Source: Planctomycetota bacterium
GTDB lineage: Bacteria > Planctomycetota > Phycisphaerae > WQYP01
Length of the DNA: 64,000 bases
Direction of reading: 5' to 3'
NCBI GenBank assembly: GCA_021790385.1
Contig: JAJYDW010000001.1
Location: 93,651-157,650 of the forward strand
Below are positions 17,637-27,414 of this stretch, one piece after another (position 1 is the stretch's first letter; the number at the start of each line of letters is the position of its first letter). The notes under the pieces are model-generated. The model had not been told where the DNA came from, made no database searches, and was given only the letters and a program-made list of their open reading frames with translations. A program made the translations under genes and the position numbers.

Positions 17637-18869
17637 TTATTGCGGCCGCACTTCCACGGCAGACCATTTTTCGGCAATGCGCACAAACAATTCATGTTCT
17701 TCGGCGGTGAAAGTGAGATCCCGCCGTTCCATGGCGATCTGGGCGATGGCCACGGCCTTGTTAAAATCGATGCGTTTGAAGCCTTCATCATCGAGCCAGG
17801 AAAAACTGGGAACAAATTTAGGCGGGTGCGAAACCAGGATATGGCTCGAAAATCCAATCACCGAACCGGTGCTTAAGTACGTGCCGATACCCAGCTTGGA
17901 GTGATCGCCGATGACAGCACCCAGAAAGTTCAACCCCGTAGCTACATCGGCGCCATTGATGGGCATGCGCACTTCGCCGTAGGTGTTTTTGAGGTTGCTG
18001 CCGGTGCTGCCCGCACCGATGTTGACCCATTCGCCAACCACGCTCTGGCCCAGAAAGCCGTAGTGCTGTTTATTGGAATTGCCCAGAAAAATGCAATTGC
18101 TTATTTCTCCGCCGAGGCGGCAGTTGGGACCAATACTGGTGTTTTCGCGAATGCAAGCGCCGGCCCGGATAATTGTCTGCCGGCCGATGGCGGCAGGCCC
18201 GGTAATGACAACATGGGGGTGAATTTCAGACCGCGATTCAATCATGATGGGTCCATGACGGGCATCGAGCACCGCGCCGGGGTAAATGGTAACATCCTTG
18301 TCGATGCACATATTTTCCGGGGCGAGCAGGTGTGCTCCGGGCATGGGCTCGGAAGCGATGCCGGGGGTACGGCGGGAAAAATCATCCCGCAGGGCCGGGC
18401 CGTTATGCGTGATGAGATCCCATGGATATTCAATTAAATCTGCCTCCGCCGGTGATACCCGTACCAGTGGAAGCATGTCGGCCAGAGTTTTGGTCCGCAC
18501 GATATTGCGCATATCGAGTTTGGCCAAATTTTTAGGGGAAAGATGCATCCAGGCGATATCGTGGCCCACTAACCCGGCGGTATCGGGTGGCGGTTCGGGA
18601 AAGGGTTTGCTCATGAGCCAGCGACTGCTGATAAAAATAGCCCCGTGTTTATTACGCAATGGTCCATTGACCCGCAATTTGATCGCGGCGCGTACACGCG
18701 GAGCCATGGTGTCGCGCACCACGACGCCATCGATGGGCCGCTGAATAAAAAGCATCATGCGGTCGAGCAGATCGCCGGCACCGCAGCGCAGCAGAAACGG
18801 CGGCCGGTAATAGGTAAGGGGATATAGCAGATCGACCTTGGTGTCTTCAAGAATAAAAATAGGAGCCAT
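17637..18869 (-). CDS. GlmU-like sugar nucleotidyltransferase / left-handed beta-helix protein
   Basis: 410 residues from the ATG at 18869, which has AGGGGA 8 bases upstream. The N-terminal half (FILEDTKVDLLYPLTYYRPP; FISSRWLM; WDLITHNGPAL) resembles the divergent nucleotidyltransferase domain of the alternative GlmU-type proteins found in Bacteroidetes and Planctomycetes. The C-terminal half is a hexapeptide-repeat beta helix (ITGPAAIGRQTIIRAGACIR, GAVIGDHSKLGIGT). By family it would make UDP-GlcNAc or a related activated sugar for cell-envelope synthesis. The signature GxGTR loop of normal GlmU is missing at the N-terminus, so the exact reaction is open. The ORF track start adds 48 residues without homology to the family. 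Confidence 0.75.
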   Translation of the reverse strand: MAPIFILEDTKVDLLYPLTYYRPPFLLRCGAGDLLDRMMLFIQRPIDGVVVRDTMAPRVRAAIKLRVNGPLRNKHGAIFISSRWLMSKPFPEPPPDTAGLVGHDIAWMHLSPKNLAKLDMRNIVRTKTLADMLPLVRVSPAEADLIEYPWDLITHNGPALRDDFSRRTPGIASEPMPGAHLLAPENMCIDKDVTIYPGAVLDARHGPIMIESRSEIHPHVVITGPAAIGRQTIIRAGACIRENTSIGPNCRLGGEISNCIFLGNSNKQHYGFLGQSVVGEWVNIGAGSTGSNLKNTYGEVRMPINGADVATGLNFLGAVIGDHSKLGIGTYLSTGSVIGFSSHILVSHPPKFVPSFSWLDDEGFKRIDFNKAVAIAQIAMERRDLTFTAEEHELFVRIAEKWSAVEVRPQ

Positions 18870-19251
18870 GTCGATTCCCCTGCGGGCGTGGGCCAATTCG
18901 TCAAGGGGCAAACGATGACCAGGGCTTGTTATAGAGCCACGCTCGACCAACGACCCGACAATTCGCTTATCGGGCGGAAGGGCAAAGAAAATTAAAAAAA
19001 GCCTCCGCCGCAATGCCGTGAGTCGGTAAAGTTCGAACCCTTTTTACAAGGGCGGATGCGCAATATGCAGTTTCCGGACTTCCACAACTGTTTTGACCGG
19101 AGTCAAAACCAGGCTTGTCCTTCAAACCACGCGTCGCGGATCCTTTGTAATGTTCATCGGTCCGAAGCAATAAAGCCGACCTAACACGAACATGGCAGAG
19201 GGCAATTCACTTGTACCAAAGCGGAAACATAAAAGCAAGGATATTCCAGAG
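18870..19251. other. Gene-free region between GlmU-like gene and nadD
   Basis: 382 bases. Short ORFs on both strands have no recognisable domain. I see no RNA gene, terminator or repeat from the families named here. Confidence 0.45.
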
Positions 19252-19863
19252 TCAAGGCGCTCGATACAACCGCCGGCGGTGAATATAGCGGCCAACTGTG
19301 TTTGGGACCAGATATTCGATGGATAACCCTCGTCGCACCCGGTCACGGATGGCAGTGGAGGAAATATCAATCCGCGGCGTATCAAGGACGGCCGAAAGCA
19401 CCTTGCGCCAGATGCGTGATGAGACGCCTGCAGGCCGCGGGATTTTGCCGCCGGCCCCATCGCCGCGCGGCAGCACCGCCACATCCACCCGGGCCAGCAA
19501 TTCTTCTGCGCGATACCAGGTGCCCAGGCCGGAAAGTTGATCCCAACCCAATAGCAGCACAAATTGGTGGTGCGGATGCGTCTTCTCCAGAGCGTCCAAG
19601 GTATCCCAGGTGTAACTTGGACCGGGGCGATTAATTTCCACGTTGGAGACCGCGAAAGCCGGTTGGGCTTTAATGGCCAGCGAAATCATCTTTAGGCGGT
19701 GCGCACCGGAGGTAATGGAGCGATGCGTTTTGTGTGGGGAGATTCGGGCTGGCACAAATAGCACGCCGGCGGCGCGGCACTTTTCCATGGCCGCCTGGGC
19801 CACAATCAGATGCCCTATATGAATGGGATCAAAGGATCCGCCAAAAAGAATGTGCCTGGCCAT
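19252..19863 (-). CDS. nadD: Nicotinate-nucleotide adenylyltransferase
   Basis: 203 residues. It adenylates nicotinate mononucleotide to deamido-NAD in NAD synthesis. The N-terminal nucleotidyltransferase motif GGSFDPIHIGHL (H15, H18) is intact, VPARISPHK follows, and ISSTAIRDRVRRG gives the C-terminal ISSTxIR signature. Length is normal for the family. It is not next to a visible rsfS or proB gene, which often accompany nadD. The ATG is preceded by GGTGGA. Confidence 0.95.
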   Translation of the reverse strand: MARHILFGGSFDPIHIGHLIVAQAAMEKCRAAGVLFVPARISPHKTHRSITSGAHRLKMISLAIKAQPAFAVSNVEINRPGPSYTWDTLDALEKTHPHHQFVLLLGWDQLSGLGTWYRAEELLARVDVAVLPRGDGAGGKIPRPAGVSSRIWRKVLSAVLDTPRIDISSTAIRDRVRRGLSIEYLVPNTVGRYIHRRRLYRAP

Positions 19864-20082
19864 AATCCACCCATTAAGCCGGCAAAGTCAGTGTCGCCAG
19901 CGCCGTAATATCAGAAAAAATAGCCGATGGTCGCGTGGGAGGCAACCACCGGCTTTCGTGGGGGAGAAGGAAGGAACATCAGCAGTGGTCGGGCCACAAC
20001 AGGCCTGCAACCATTGCAACCTTATATACGATGCGCAGGTTGGGATGGTTTGCGCGGGCGTAATATTTTTTCGGTGCGGTTT

Positions 20083-21495
20083 TCAGATCTTTTCAGCGTC
20101 TGATAAATCCCGCTGTTTGGCAAGGGTGGTGAATATATCGCCTCGTTTTTCGTAATTAGGAAATTGATCGTACGAGGCGCACGCTGGAGACAGAACCACG
20201 TTTTTAACGTCCGCGAAAAACGGATCGGGTGAATGAAGCCAAAGTCGGGCTTGTTGAACCGCTGCGGCCAGCGTTTGGGTATAAACGAGCCTATTTTGCG
20301 GCAACAAGCCGGTCTGGGCGGACAAATCTATGATTTTTTGGCCGGTGGCACCAATGCCCAGCACCCCAGCCGCGCGTTTGGCCAGAACGGCAGCCAGTTC
20401 GCCTAAGTCCAAGTGTTTGTCGTATCCGCCAACGATACAGATAAAAGATTTTTCCGGAAAGGCCTGCAAAGCGGTCAGCGTGGCAGCCGGCGTGGTGGCC
20501 TTGGAATCGTTATACCAGTAGATGCTATGGCCAGGTCGAACCGCATCGGTATGCACCAGTTGGAGCCGATGCGGCAGGCCGGCAAATGTTTGCAGTGCAG
20601 CAATGGCGGCGGGTAGTTTATTGGAAAGACCCAGCGCTTTGACCACTGCCAGCGCCGCTTGGGCGTTGGATTGATTATGATCTCCCGGAACCAGCAAGTG
20701 AAGTTTTTCACTGCCACACACGCGATAAACCATGGTGCGCCCGGAGGCATGCGACTGCCATTCGCTGACAGCAGCATCTTCTCCATTGAGAATGGCTACA
20801 TCGGCGCGAGTTTGAAAGCGCAGGATATTTTTTTTTATGGCGGCATAATTGGCCAAGGTACCGTGGCGATCCAGATGGTTGGGGACCACATTGGTAACCA
20901 CCGCCACGTGCGGAGACCAGCCGATGGCAGGTGTATCTTCCAGCATGAAGCTGGAAAGTTCGAGAACGACAATATCCTCAGATGCGATATTCGGCAGGTC
21001 CGCAAGCAGGGAATGGCCGATGTTGCCACCCATCCAGCATCGCCGGGGTGGGCTGCCGGCAAGGCAGGCAGTCAACGCCTGGCAGATCATGGCCGTGGTG
21101 GTGGATTTACCGACACTGCCGGTGATGCCCACAATTTTGGCGGTGCAGCGCTGCACAAATAAATTGATTTCCGTGGTGATGGGCACACCCTGGCGGATGG
21201 CGGCCTGCACAAAATCGGATTTTGCTTTATCCACGGCCGGATTCACCACCAACATTTCTGCGTGCTGCAAAATGGCCGTATCGTGCCCGCCGAGTGCAAA
21301 TTCGCAGCCGGTTCCGGCCAGTTGGGCCACAGAATCGGCAAGTTTGTCGGCGGGTTCCATATCGGTGACAACCACCCGGCAACCTTGCTGACAAAGCCAG
21401 CGACTAACGCCCACACCGCCGCCAAATCGGCCCAGCCCCATTACCACAACCCGCATCTGCGGAGAAACGGTGATGAACGGATGTTTTTGGGTCAT
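20083..21495 (-). CDS. murD: UDP-N-acetylmuramoylalanine--D-glutamate ligase
   Basis: 470 residues from the ATG at 21495; the longer ORF-track start overlaps pyrF and has no family match. N-terminal Rossmann domain (VVMGLGRFGGGVGVS), central ATPase with P-loop ITGSVGKSTTTA, ELSSFML, NHLDRHG, and C-terminal domain with YNDSKATTPAAT and IVGGYDKHLDL, all typical of MurD. It adds D-glutamate to UDP-MurNAc-L-Ala in the cytoplasm. The P-loop has V where most MurD have N (GTNGKS), an unusual but not lethal-looking change. Last gene of the gap - FabZ-like - pyrF - murD run, 44 bases after pyrF. Other mur genes are not in the window. Confidence 0.92.
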   Translation of the reverse strand: MTQKHPFITVSPQMRVVVMGLGRFGGGVGVSRWLCQQGCRVVVTDMEPADKLADSVAQLAGTGCEFALGGHDTAILQHAEMLVVNPAVDKAKSDFVQAAIRQGVPITTEINLFVQRCTAKIVGITGSVGKSTTTAMICQALTACLAGSPPRRCWMGGNIGHSLLADLPNIASEDIVVLELSSFMLEDTPAIGWSPHVAVVTNVVPNHLDRHGTLANYAAIKKNILRFQTRADVAILNGEDAAVSEWQSHASGRTMVYRVCGSEKLHLLVPGDHNQSNAQAALAVVKALGLSNKLPAAIAALQTFAGLPHRLQLVHTDAVRPGHSIYWYNDSKATTPAATLTALQAFPEKSFICIVGGYDKHLDLGELAAVLAKRAAGVLGIGATGQKIIDLSAQTGLLPQNRLVYTQTLAAAVQQARLWLHSPDPFFADVKNVVLSPACASYDQFPNYEKRGDIFTTLAKQRDLSDAEKI

Positions 21496-21539
21496 GGTTT
21501 TCGGGCCTGGTGATAAGGGTTCAAAGCTGCCGGCGGCGG

Positions 21540-22490
21540 TCAGGGGCTGCTTTCGCCGAGAGCCGCGGCGATTTCGCTGCGGGTATCCAGTATCGATTGC
21601 AGCACGGCCTGGGACCACTGCTGGTCGGAAAAGTGGGCGTATTTTTTATCCTGATAGGCAAAAATAATTGAACGGCTGGCGGAAATCACCGCCCCGTGCC
21701 CGGCGCGGTCAAAGACGTGGGCGCAATCCTGCAGATTGCCGCCCTGGGCCCCGATACCGGGTATCAAAAAAAGCGTGTGCGGTAACGCCCGGCGCAAATG
21801 AATCAGCGAATCCCGCGTGGTGGCGCCTACCACCGCACCCACCGAACTGAAACCGCAGGCGCCCATAAGGCCCTGGCCCCAGGAATCTATAAGATCTGCC
21901 ACGTGCTGGTAGAGTGGCCGCTTATCGGCGGCGGGAATTTCCTGAATTTCACCGGCGCTGGGGTTGCTGGTGCGCAACAGAATAAAGACGCCTTTGCCCA
22001 TCTTCCGGGCCGTATCCGTGAAGGGCTTGATTCCATCAAGACCAAAATAAGGATTGATGGTGATGGCATCAGGGCCGCCAAGATGGCCCAGGTCGCTAAA
22101 GTCGCTATCGGCCAGGGTGGCGGCGGCGTATTGTTCGGCGGTGTGGCCGATATCGGCACGTTTCACATCGCCGATGACCAGCAGCCCGGCGGTTCGGGCT
22201 TCCTGCACCAGGCGACCATAAGCCTGCCAGCCCATCCATTGGTAACGCTCGAAATAGGCGCTGTTGATTTTCACTGCCGGTACGTGCGTGGCCGCCACGG
22301 CGATGATCTGTCGGCAGAATTCAACCATGGCGCTGACACAATCCGCAGCCCGGGTGGAATCATTCATGCCCGGCCGAGAGGTAATGGCCGTGGGCAGCTT
22401 TTCATACACGGGATCCAGCCCCAAAATCAAGGGGGTTTGCCTTTGATCGATGGCGGCCAGCAGACGGTCGGCGAAATTGGCGGTAGCCAT
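21540..22490 (-). CDS. pyrF: Orotidine 5'-phosphate decarboxylase
   Basis: 316 residues, the size of the longer (type 2) PyrF group. It turns OMP into UMP. LILGLDPVYEKLP opens the barrel, VKINSAYFE supplies a lysine, and GDVKRADIG carries the Asp108-Lys110-Asp113 catalytic set; the phosphate-binding end is FLIPGIGAQGG. GGGGA precedes the ATG. It lies 30 bases after the FabZ-like gene and is followed by murD, so it appears to be co-transcribed. The GTSNP-like (RTSNPSAG) segment confirms the type. Confidence 0.95.
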   Translation of the reverse strand: MATANFADRLLAAIDQRQTPLILGLDPVYEKLPTAITSRPGMNDSTRAADCVSAMVEFCRQIIAVAATHVPAVKINSAYFERYQWMGWQAYGRLVQEARTAGLLVIGDVKRADIGHTAEQYAAATLADSDFSDLGHLGGPDAITINPYFGLDGIKPFTDTARKMGKGVFILLRTSNPSAGEIQEIPAADKRPLYQHVADLIDSWGQGLMGACGFSSVGAVVGATTRDSLIHLRRALPHTLFLIPGIGAQGGNLQDCAHVFDRAGHGAVISASRSIIFAYQDKKYAHFSDQQWSQAVLQSILDTRSEIAAALGESSP

Positions 22491-22520
22491 GGCAAAATCC
22501 CCGGTGCGTACCCTGACGGC

Positions 22521-23030
22521 TTACGGCATGGATAAATTCAGCTCGCGGCGATACAGGGCAAAGAGTTCCATAAACTGGGAATTGAACACAAAATTAAAAT
22601 CTGGAAACTTCATCCCCGACATGTTCTGGTCAATATGAGAAAACATGAGGTCTACCGTGCCCACCGGCTGTTCCACCAGAGCACCGCCCTGCCAGGTACG
22701 GCAGGCAATGCGGCCTTCAATGGATGCACCGGTTTCGTTGAGCTGGCTGATGGCGGCACGATAAACGATTTGTTCGCCGGGGCGAACCAACCGTTCAAAC
22801 GTGGCCTGGTTAATCTTGGCGAGAATCACCTTTTCCTTGAATTCCCGCACTGCCCCAACCAGAATGCCGCTGGTTTGTGCCATGCCTTCGATCATCAAGC
22901 TGGCGGGCATGATGGGGAAGCCGGGAAAATGATCGTGGAGATGATCTTCTGAAAGCGTAACATTTTTAATGGCCACGGCACTTTTGCCGGGCGCAAAGCT
23001 TTCAAAGCGGTCAATCCAGATCCAGCGCAC
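22521..23030 (-). CDS. FabZ-like hot-dog dehydratase
   Basis: 169 residues. HDHFPGFPIMPASLMIEGMAQ contains the FabA/FabZ-type catalytic His34 and acidic Glu48 of beta-hydroxyacyl-ACP dehydratases, and the rest fits a single hot-dog fold. It starts with GTG (AAGGGG about 8 bases before), 14 bases after the gap stop, and is clearly in the gap operon. It is somewhat longer than FabZ, with an extra C-terminal segment of about 25 residues (FPDFNFVFNSQFMELFALYR). It may act in fatty-acid, lipid A or a specialised acyl pathway; its not sitting with lpx or fab genes leaves this open. Confidence 0.75.
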   Translation of the reverse strand: MRWIWIDRFESFAPGKSAVAIKNVTLSEDHLHDHFPGFPIMPASLMIEGMAQTSGILVGAVREFKEKVILAKINQATFERLVRPGEQIVYRAAISQLNETGASIEGRIACRTWQGGALVEQPVGTVDLMFSHIDQNMSGMKFPDFNFVFNSQFMELFALYRRELNLSMP

Positions 23031-23044
23031 CCACCGGCCCCTTC

Positions 23045-24082
<1,038 letters not shown>

Positions 24083-24239
24083 TTATCATCATAAGTCCGG
24101 CCACGGAGCTACAACAACATGCTCCGCTGGCCGGGCGAATTCCAAGCCCGTGATAGTACAGGATACCGGCGGGATAATGCAAGCGATTGAAATAGTCGTT
24201 GCGTGAGTAGAGTCAGGAGACAAGGCGCGGGGAAAAATG

Positions 24240-24264
24240 CTCTCAGCATTCAGCGATCAGCCCA
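24240..24264. repeat. Dispersed repeat B, copy 3 (short)
   Basis: CTCAGCATTCAGCGATCAGC: three degenerate units. Confidence 0.5.
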
Positions 24265-24600
24265 GAGATTTGTTTCCCTGGGCACCTGTCACGCAGGCGT
24301 GGAGACATACAGCGTGGTGGCGGCCACCGGCGGTAAAAAACGTACCTGACACCTTTAATTTTCCATGGATTGTTTCCTTAGGCCGTTATCTTGGCGACCT
24401 GTTGGTGCTTTGGTGAGGGTGGATTTGGTTTGCGGGTGGGTGGGGGTGAAGTAGGATGAGGATATGGTAATGGTTTTGGAAGGTGGCGCGACCAACGGTT
24501 GAGGGTTTATGGGCGTGAAGGGGTGAACATGTGGCGCCGGCCGCCTGGCGGCCACGCACAACGGGGTATGCTTTTGGCGGGCAGCGGACGGCTGTGGTTG

Positions 24601-24630
24601 TGGGGAAAACCGCTGGGATAAACCCAGCGG
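24601..24630. repeat. Dispersed repeat A, copy 2 (hairpin)
   Basis: Identical over 30 bases to 9541-9570, including the inverted repeat CCGCTGGG-ATAAA-CCCAGCGG; both copies are followed by a (C/T)TCG...TGGGG stretch. Confidence 0.75.
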
Positions 24631-24779
24631 CTCGTTTGGGGGGGGAGTGTGCAGCGGTACTCGGCGAGTTTGGGCACATGGATTTCGCAGGATCCGCTTT
24701 CCTATATCAATGGGGCGGATACGTATTAGTGTGTGGGTGATGGTCCGCTTCCTTACGGGCGCGGCTCGGATTTTCGGAG

Positions 24780-24816
24780 GGCGGTCAGCGGGCGGTGGTC
24801 AGCTTTCAGCGGGCGA
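24780..24816. repeat. Dispersed repeat B, copy 4
   Basis: GCGGTCAGCGGGCGGTGGTC followed by AGCTTTCAGCGGGCG. Confidence 0.5.
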
Positions 24817-25062
24817 CGGGGATTAACCCCAAAGACAATGAGGGCTACGAACTAAGGCCCGCGGGAGCAGGGGAACAGTTGAGCAGTGGAGCAGAAGGCG
24901 GCAGGGAGAAATGGATTTGAGATTTAAAATTTAATATTTCAAGCCCGTAGTGGATTGGGAAGGCGCGGCCACCAAGGTGGCCGGCTCAGCGAACAGGATA
25001 AATGCGCTGTCAGGTGCGGATGGTAAATTGCCGTTTTTGTCTGTTGGAAGGACAATGGAGTC

Positions 25063-26088
25063 ATGGATATTAACCGGTTCATCGCCCGACGGGAAAACCA
25101 GTGGAAGCGCTTAACCGTGCTGACCGATAAAGCGGACCGTGATACCGCGCAGGGACTTACCGCATCGGAGGCGGAGGAATTTTTTGCGCTTTATCGCATG
25201 GCCTCCAATGATTTAAACCTGGTGCAGACGTACGGCGGAGGTTCCGCCCTGCTGGACTACCTGGAAATGCTGGTGGCCCGGGCCCTGCAGCACCTGGCGG
25301 TACCGCAACGGGTGCGGTTGTTTTCCGCATGGTGGCAAGTTTTAAGATATGATTTTCCGGCTACGGTCCGCAAACAGTGGACGGCCCTGCTTCTTTCAGT
25401 CCTGATTATGGGCGTGGGAACCGTCGCCGGATACGCTATTACTGCGGCACACCCATCAACAGCCCTGACGTTTGTGCCGGCGGAATTTTTCCGACAGAGT
25501 CCCGCACACCGTGTGGCCGAGCACATTGCGACTGACAGTTCCCGGAAGTTCCATTACAGTGCAGAGAAGAACCTGTTTTTTTCGGTTTATCTGTTTACCC
25601 ACAATATTGAAGTGGCGGTGATGACTTTTGCACTGGGGCTGACCTTTGGGCTGGGTACGGTGGTGATGTTATTTTTCAGCGGGGCGATGCTGGGGTCGCT
25701 GGGGCAGCGTTATCAGGCGGATCATGTGGGGACCTATTTTATTTCCTGGGTGGGACCGCACGGGGTACTGGAACTGCCGGCAATATGTATTGCCGCAACG
25801 GCAGGCCTGATGATTGCGCGGGCGATGTGGACGGGCGGCGGACGACACGGCGCGGTGTGGGCAAGCGTGCGGGACCAACGCCGGGATTTACTGAATCTGC
25901 TGATCGGTTGTGCGCACATGCTGGTGCTGGCGGGAGTGATTGAAGGGGGATTCAGTCAGATTACCGCGCCGGTGCTGCCGTATTTTTTGAAGATATTTTT
26001 TGCCTGTGCCTTGTTTTGTGCGCTGATTGCCTACCTGTTTTTCATGCCACTGAAAAAGCCGCAGTGGGATCCCGCCAACGACGAATGA
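25063..26088 (+). CDS. SpoIIM-family membrane protein
   Basis: 341 residues. A soluble N-terminal part of about 110 residues (FIARRENQWKRL; Y-rich helical region) is followed by about six hydrophobic segments from residue 110 on, including the family's SGAMLGSLGQ and WVGPHGVLELPAICIAATAGL segments. Proteins of this kind in non-sporulating bacteria are called stage II sporulation protein M-like and usually sit with RDD, DUF4129, DUF58 and MoxR genes; here it is on the opposite strand, ending 15 bases from the DUF58 stop. Role unknown; an envelope or membrane-remodelling task is inference. Confidence 0.85.
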   Translation: MDINRFIARRENQWKRLTVLTDKADRDTAQGLTASEAEEFFALYRMASNDLNLVQTYGGGSALLDYLEMLVARALQHLAVPQRVRLFSAWWQVLRYDFPATVRKQWTALLLSVLIMGVGTVAGYAITAAHPSTALTFVPAEFFRQSPAHRVAEHIATDSSRKFHYSAEKNLFFSVYLFTHNIEVAVMTFALGLTFGLGTVVMLFFSGAMLGSLGQRYQADHVGTYFISWVGPHGVLELPAICIAATAGLMIARAMWTGGGRHGAVWASVRDQRRDLLNLLIGCAHMLVLAGVIEGGFSQITAPVLPYFLKIFFACALFCALIAYLFFMPLKKPQWDPANDE

Positions 26089-26103
26089 AGCGCTGTGCGG
26101 TCC

Positions 26104-27414
26104 CTACGCCAACTGGCGGGATTTAATGGCCAGGTAGGCGTTGATGACCCCAAGGGTCAGGGTGTCGGCATTGGCTTCGATGAGACTGGCCCCGGCCATG
26201 GACAGCTTGCGTTTACGGCTGTCGCGTTCGGTGACCAGCTTGCGGGCGGCGATAGCCTGAAAGAAATGAGATGTGGTTGAGATTGGACCGTCGGCAATAC
26301 GATCCAGCAATGTATCCCGCAGCGACACCACCTTCAAAAGATGGCGGTGGCGCAGCAGGACGGCGGAATCGAGCAGATTCTCGGCCAACTGTGGATCGTT
26401 GAGATCGGTGAAAAGAAAAATCATGCAACGTTTATTCTGGCGGAGGCGAATGGCGGCGGCCATCGCGGCATAGGAGGGATATACCATTTCGGCCTGGCAA
26501 TCGGCCAGGGCATCCAGCACGTGCCGCATAGCCAGAGATGATCCGGATGGTTTTATAAACGCGGTAACGGACTGGCGGAAAACCAGAGCACCCACGCGAT
26601 CGTTCTGGCGGATCGCCACATGGCCGAGCATAATGGCAGCGTCAATAGCACAATCCAGCATGGTACGGGTGCCGATGGAATTGGCCATCATACGGCCGGC
26701 GTCAAGGCAAAGCAGCACATCCTGCTGGCGCTCCACCTGAAAAACATTGGTCATCAGCCGTTGGTGATGGGCGGAACTTTTCCAGTTGATGTCACGGAAG
26801 TCATCGTCTGGAAGGTAATCTCGAAGCTGCTCAAATTCACGTCCACTGCCTAAAATGCGCCGCTGATGCAGGCCCATCATGGCCAGGGCGTGATGTTGGC
26901 GAAGAACTTCAAACCGGCGGATGTCCCGCAGGTTGGGGTAAATACGGATTGCCGGTGGTTGCGGGCCAGTGGTACGCCGCAGTGCCCAGGGCATGGGCAG
27001 ACTCATGGTGATGATGGCGGGCTTTAATTGCAACGGGCCGCGGACTGCGGGGGTGATGGCCAGGGAAGTCAAAATGGACTCCCGTGGGGCGATGGCAAGG
27101 TGGATCGGCGGAGACTCGCCGGGCAAGCCGGCGGGCCAGGGCTGTTCCAAGGTGATGATGGTGCGGCGGGCGGAGAGATTTTCAATGCGATAGGCAAGTT
27201 GCAAGGGCGTGCCCATTTCGCCGCGCAGCGGAAATTCCGGCGTTATCCGCAGGGTGGTTTTGCGGAGGACTACGGAATCAAGGATCAATAACAGGGCCAC
27301 AACAAGGTTCAGACTCAAGCCAACGGCCAGCAACGGCCGACTAAGCGCCGCCGGCAGCAGCAACGCCGAAATGGCCGCGAGAGACCAGATGCTTGCTTTC
27401 CCCGGTATGTTCAT
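26104..27414 (-). CDS. DUF58 domain protein
   Basis: 436 residues. Two N-terminal hydrophobic segments (about 8-45), a beta-rich middle and then the DUF58 signature around residues 195-225 (SGREFEQLRDYLPDDDFRDINWKSSA), followed by a vWA-like region (DVLLCLDAGRMM; FLFTDLND). The family works with MoxR ATPases, probably as an adhesion/chaperone partner at the membrane. It overlaps the MoxR gene by four bases (ATGA), so translation is coupled. Confidence 0.9.
   Translation of the reverse strand: MNIPGKASIWSLAAISALLLPAALSRPLLAVGLSLNLVVALLLILDSVVLRKTTLRITPEFPLRGEMGTPLQLAYRIENLSARRTIITLEQPWPAGLPGESPPIHLAIAPRESILTSLAITPAVRGPLQLKPAIITMSLPMPWALRRTTGPQPPAIRIYPNLRDIRRFEVLRQHHALAMMGLHQRRILGSGREFEQLRDYLPDDDFRDINWKSSAHHQRLMTNVFQVERQQDVLLCLDAGRMMANSIGTRTMLDCAIDAAIMLGHVAIRQNDRVGALVFRQSVTAFIKPSGSSLAMRHVLDALADCQAEMVYPSYAAMAAAIRLRQNKRCMIFLFTDLNDPQLAENLLDSAVLLRHRHLLKVVSLRDTLLDRIADGPISTTSHFFQAIAARKLVTERDSRKRKLSMAGASLIEANADTLTLGVINAYLAIKSRQLA

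Noticed and set aside
25063-26088. Evidence for sporulation
   Set aside because: SpoIIM-like and SpoIIE-like domains are widespread in non-sporulating bacteria and no other sporulation gene is present.
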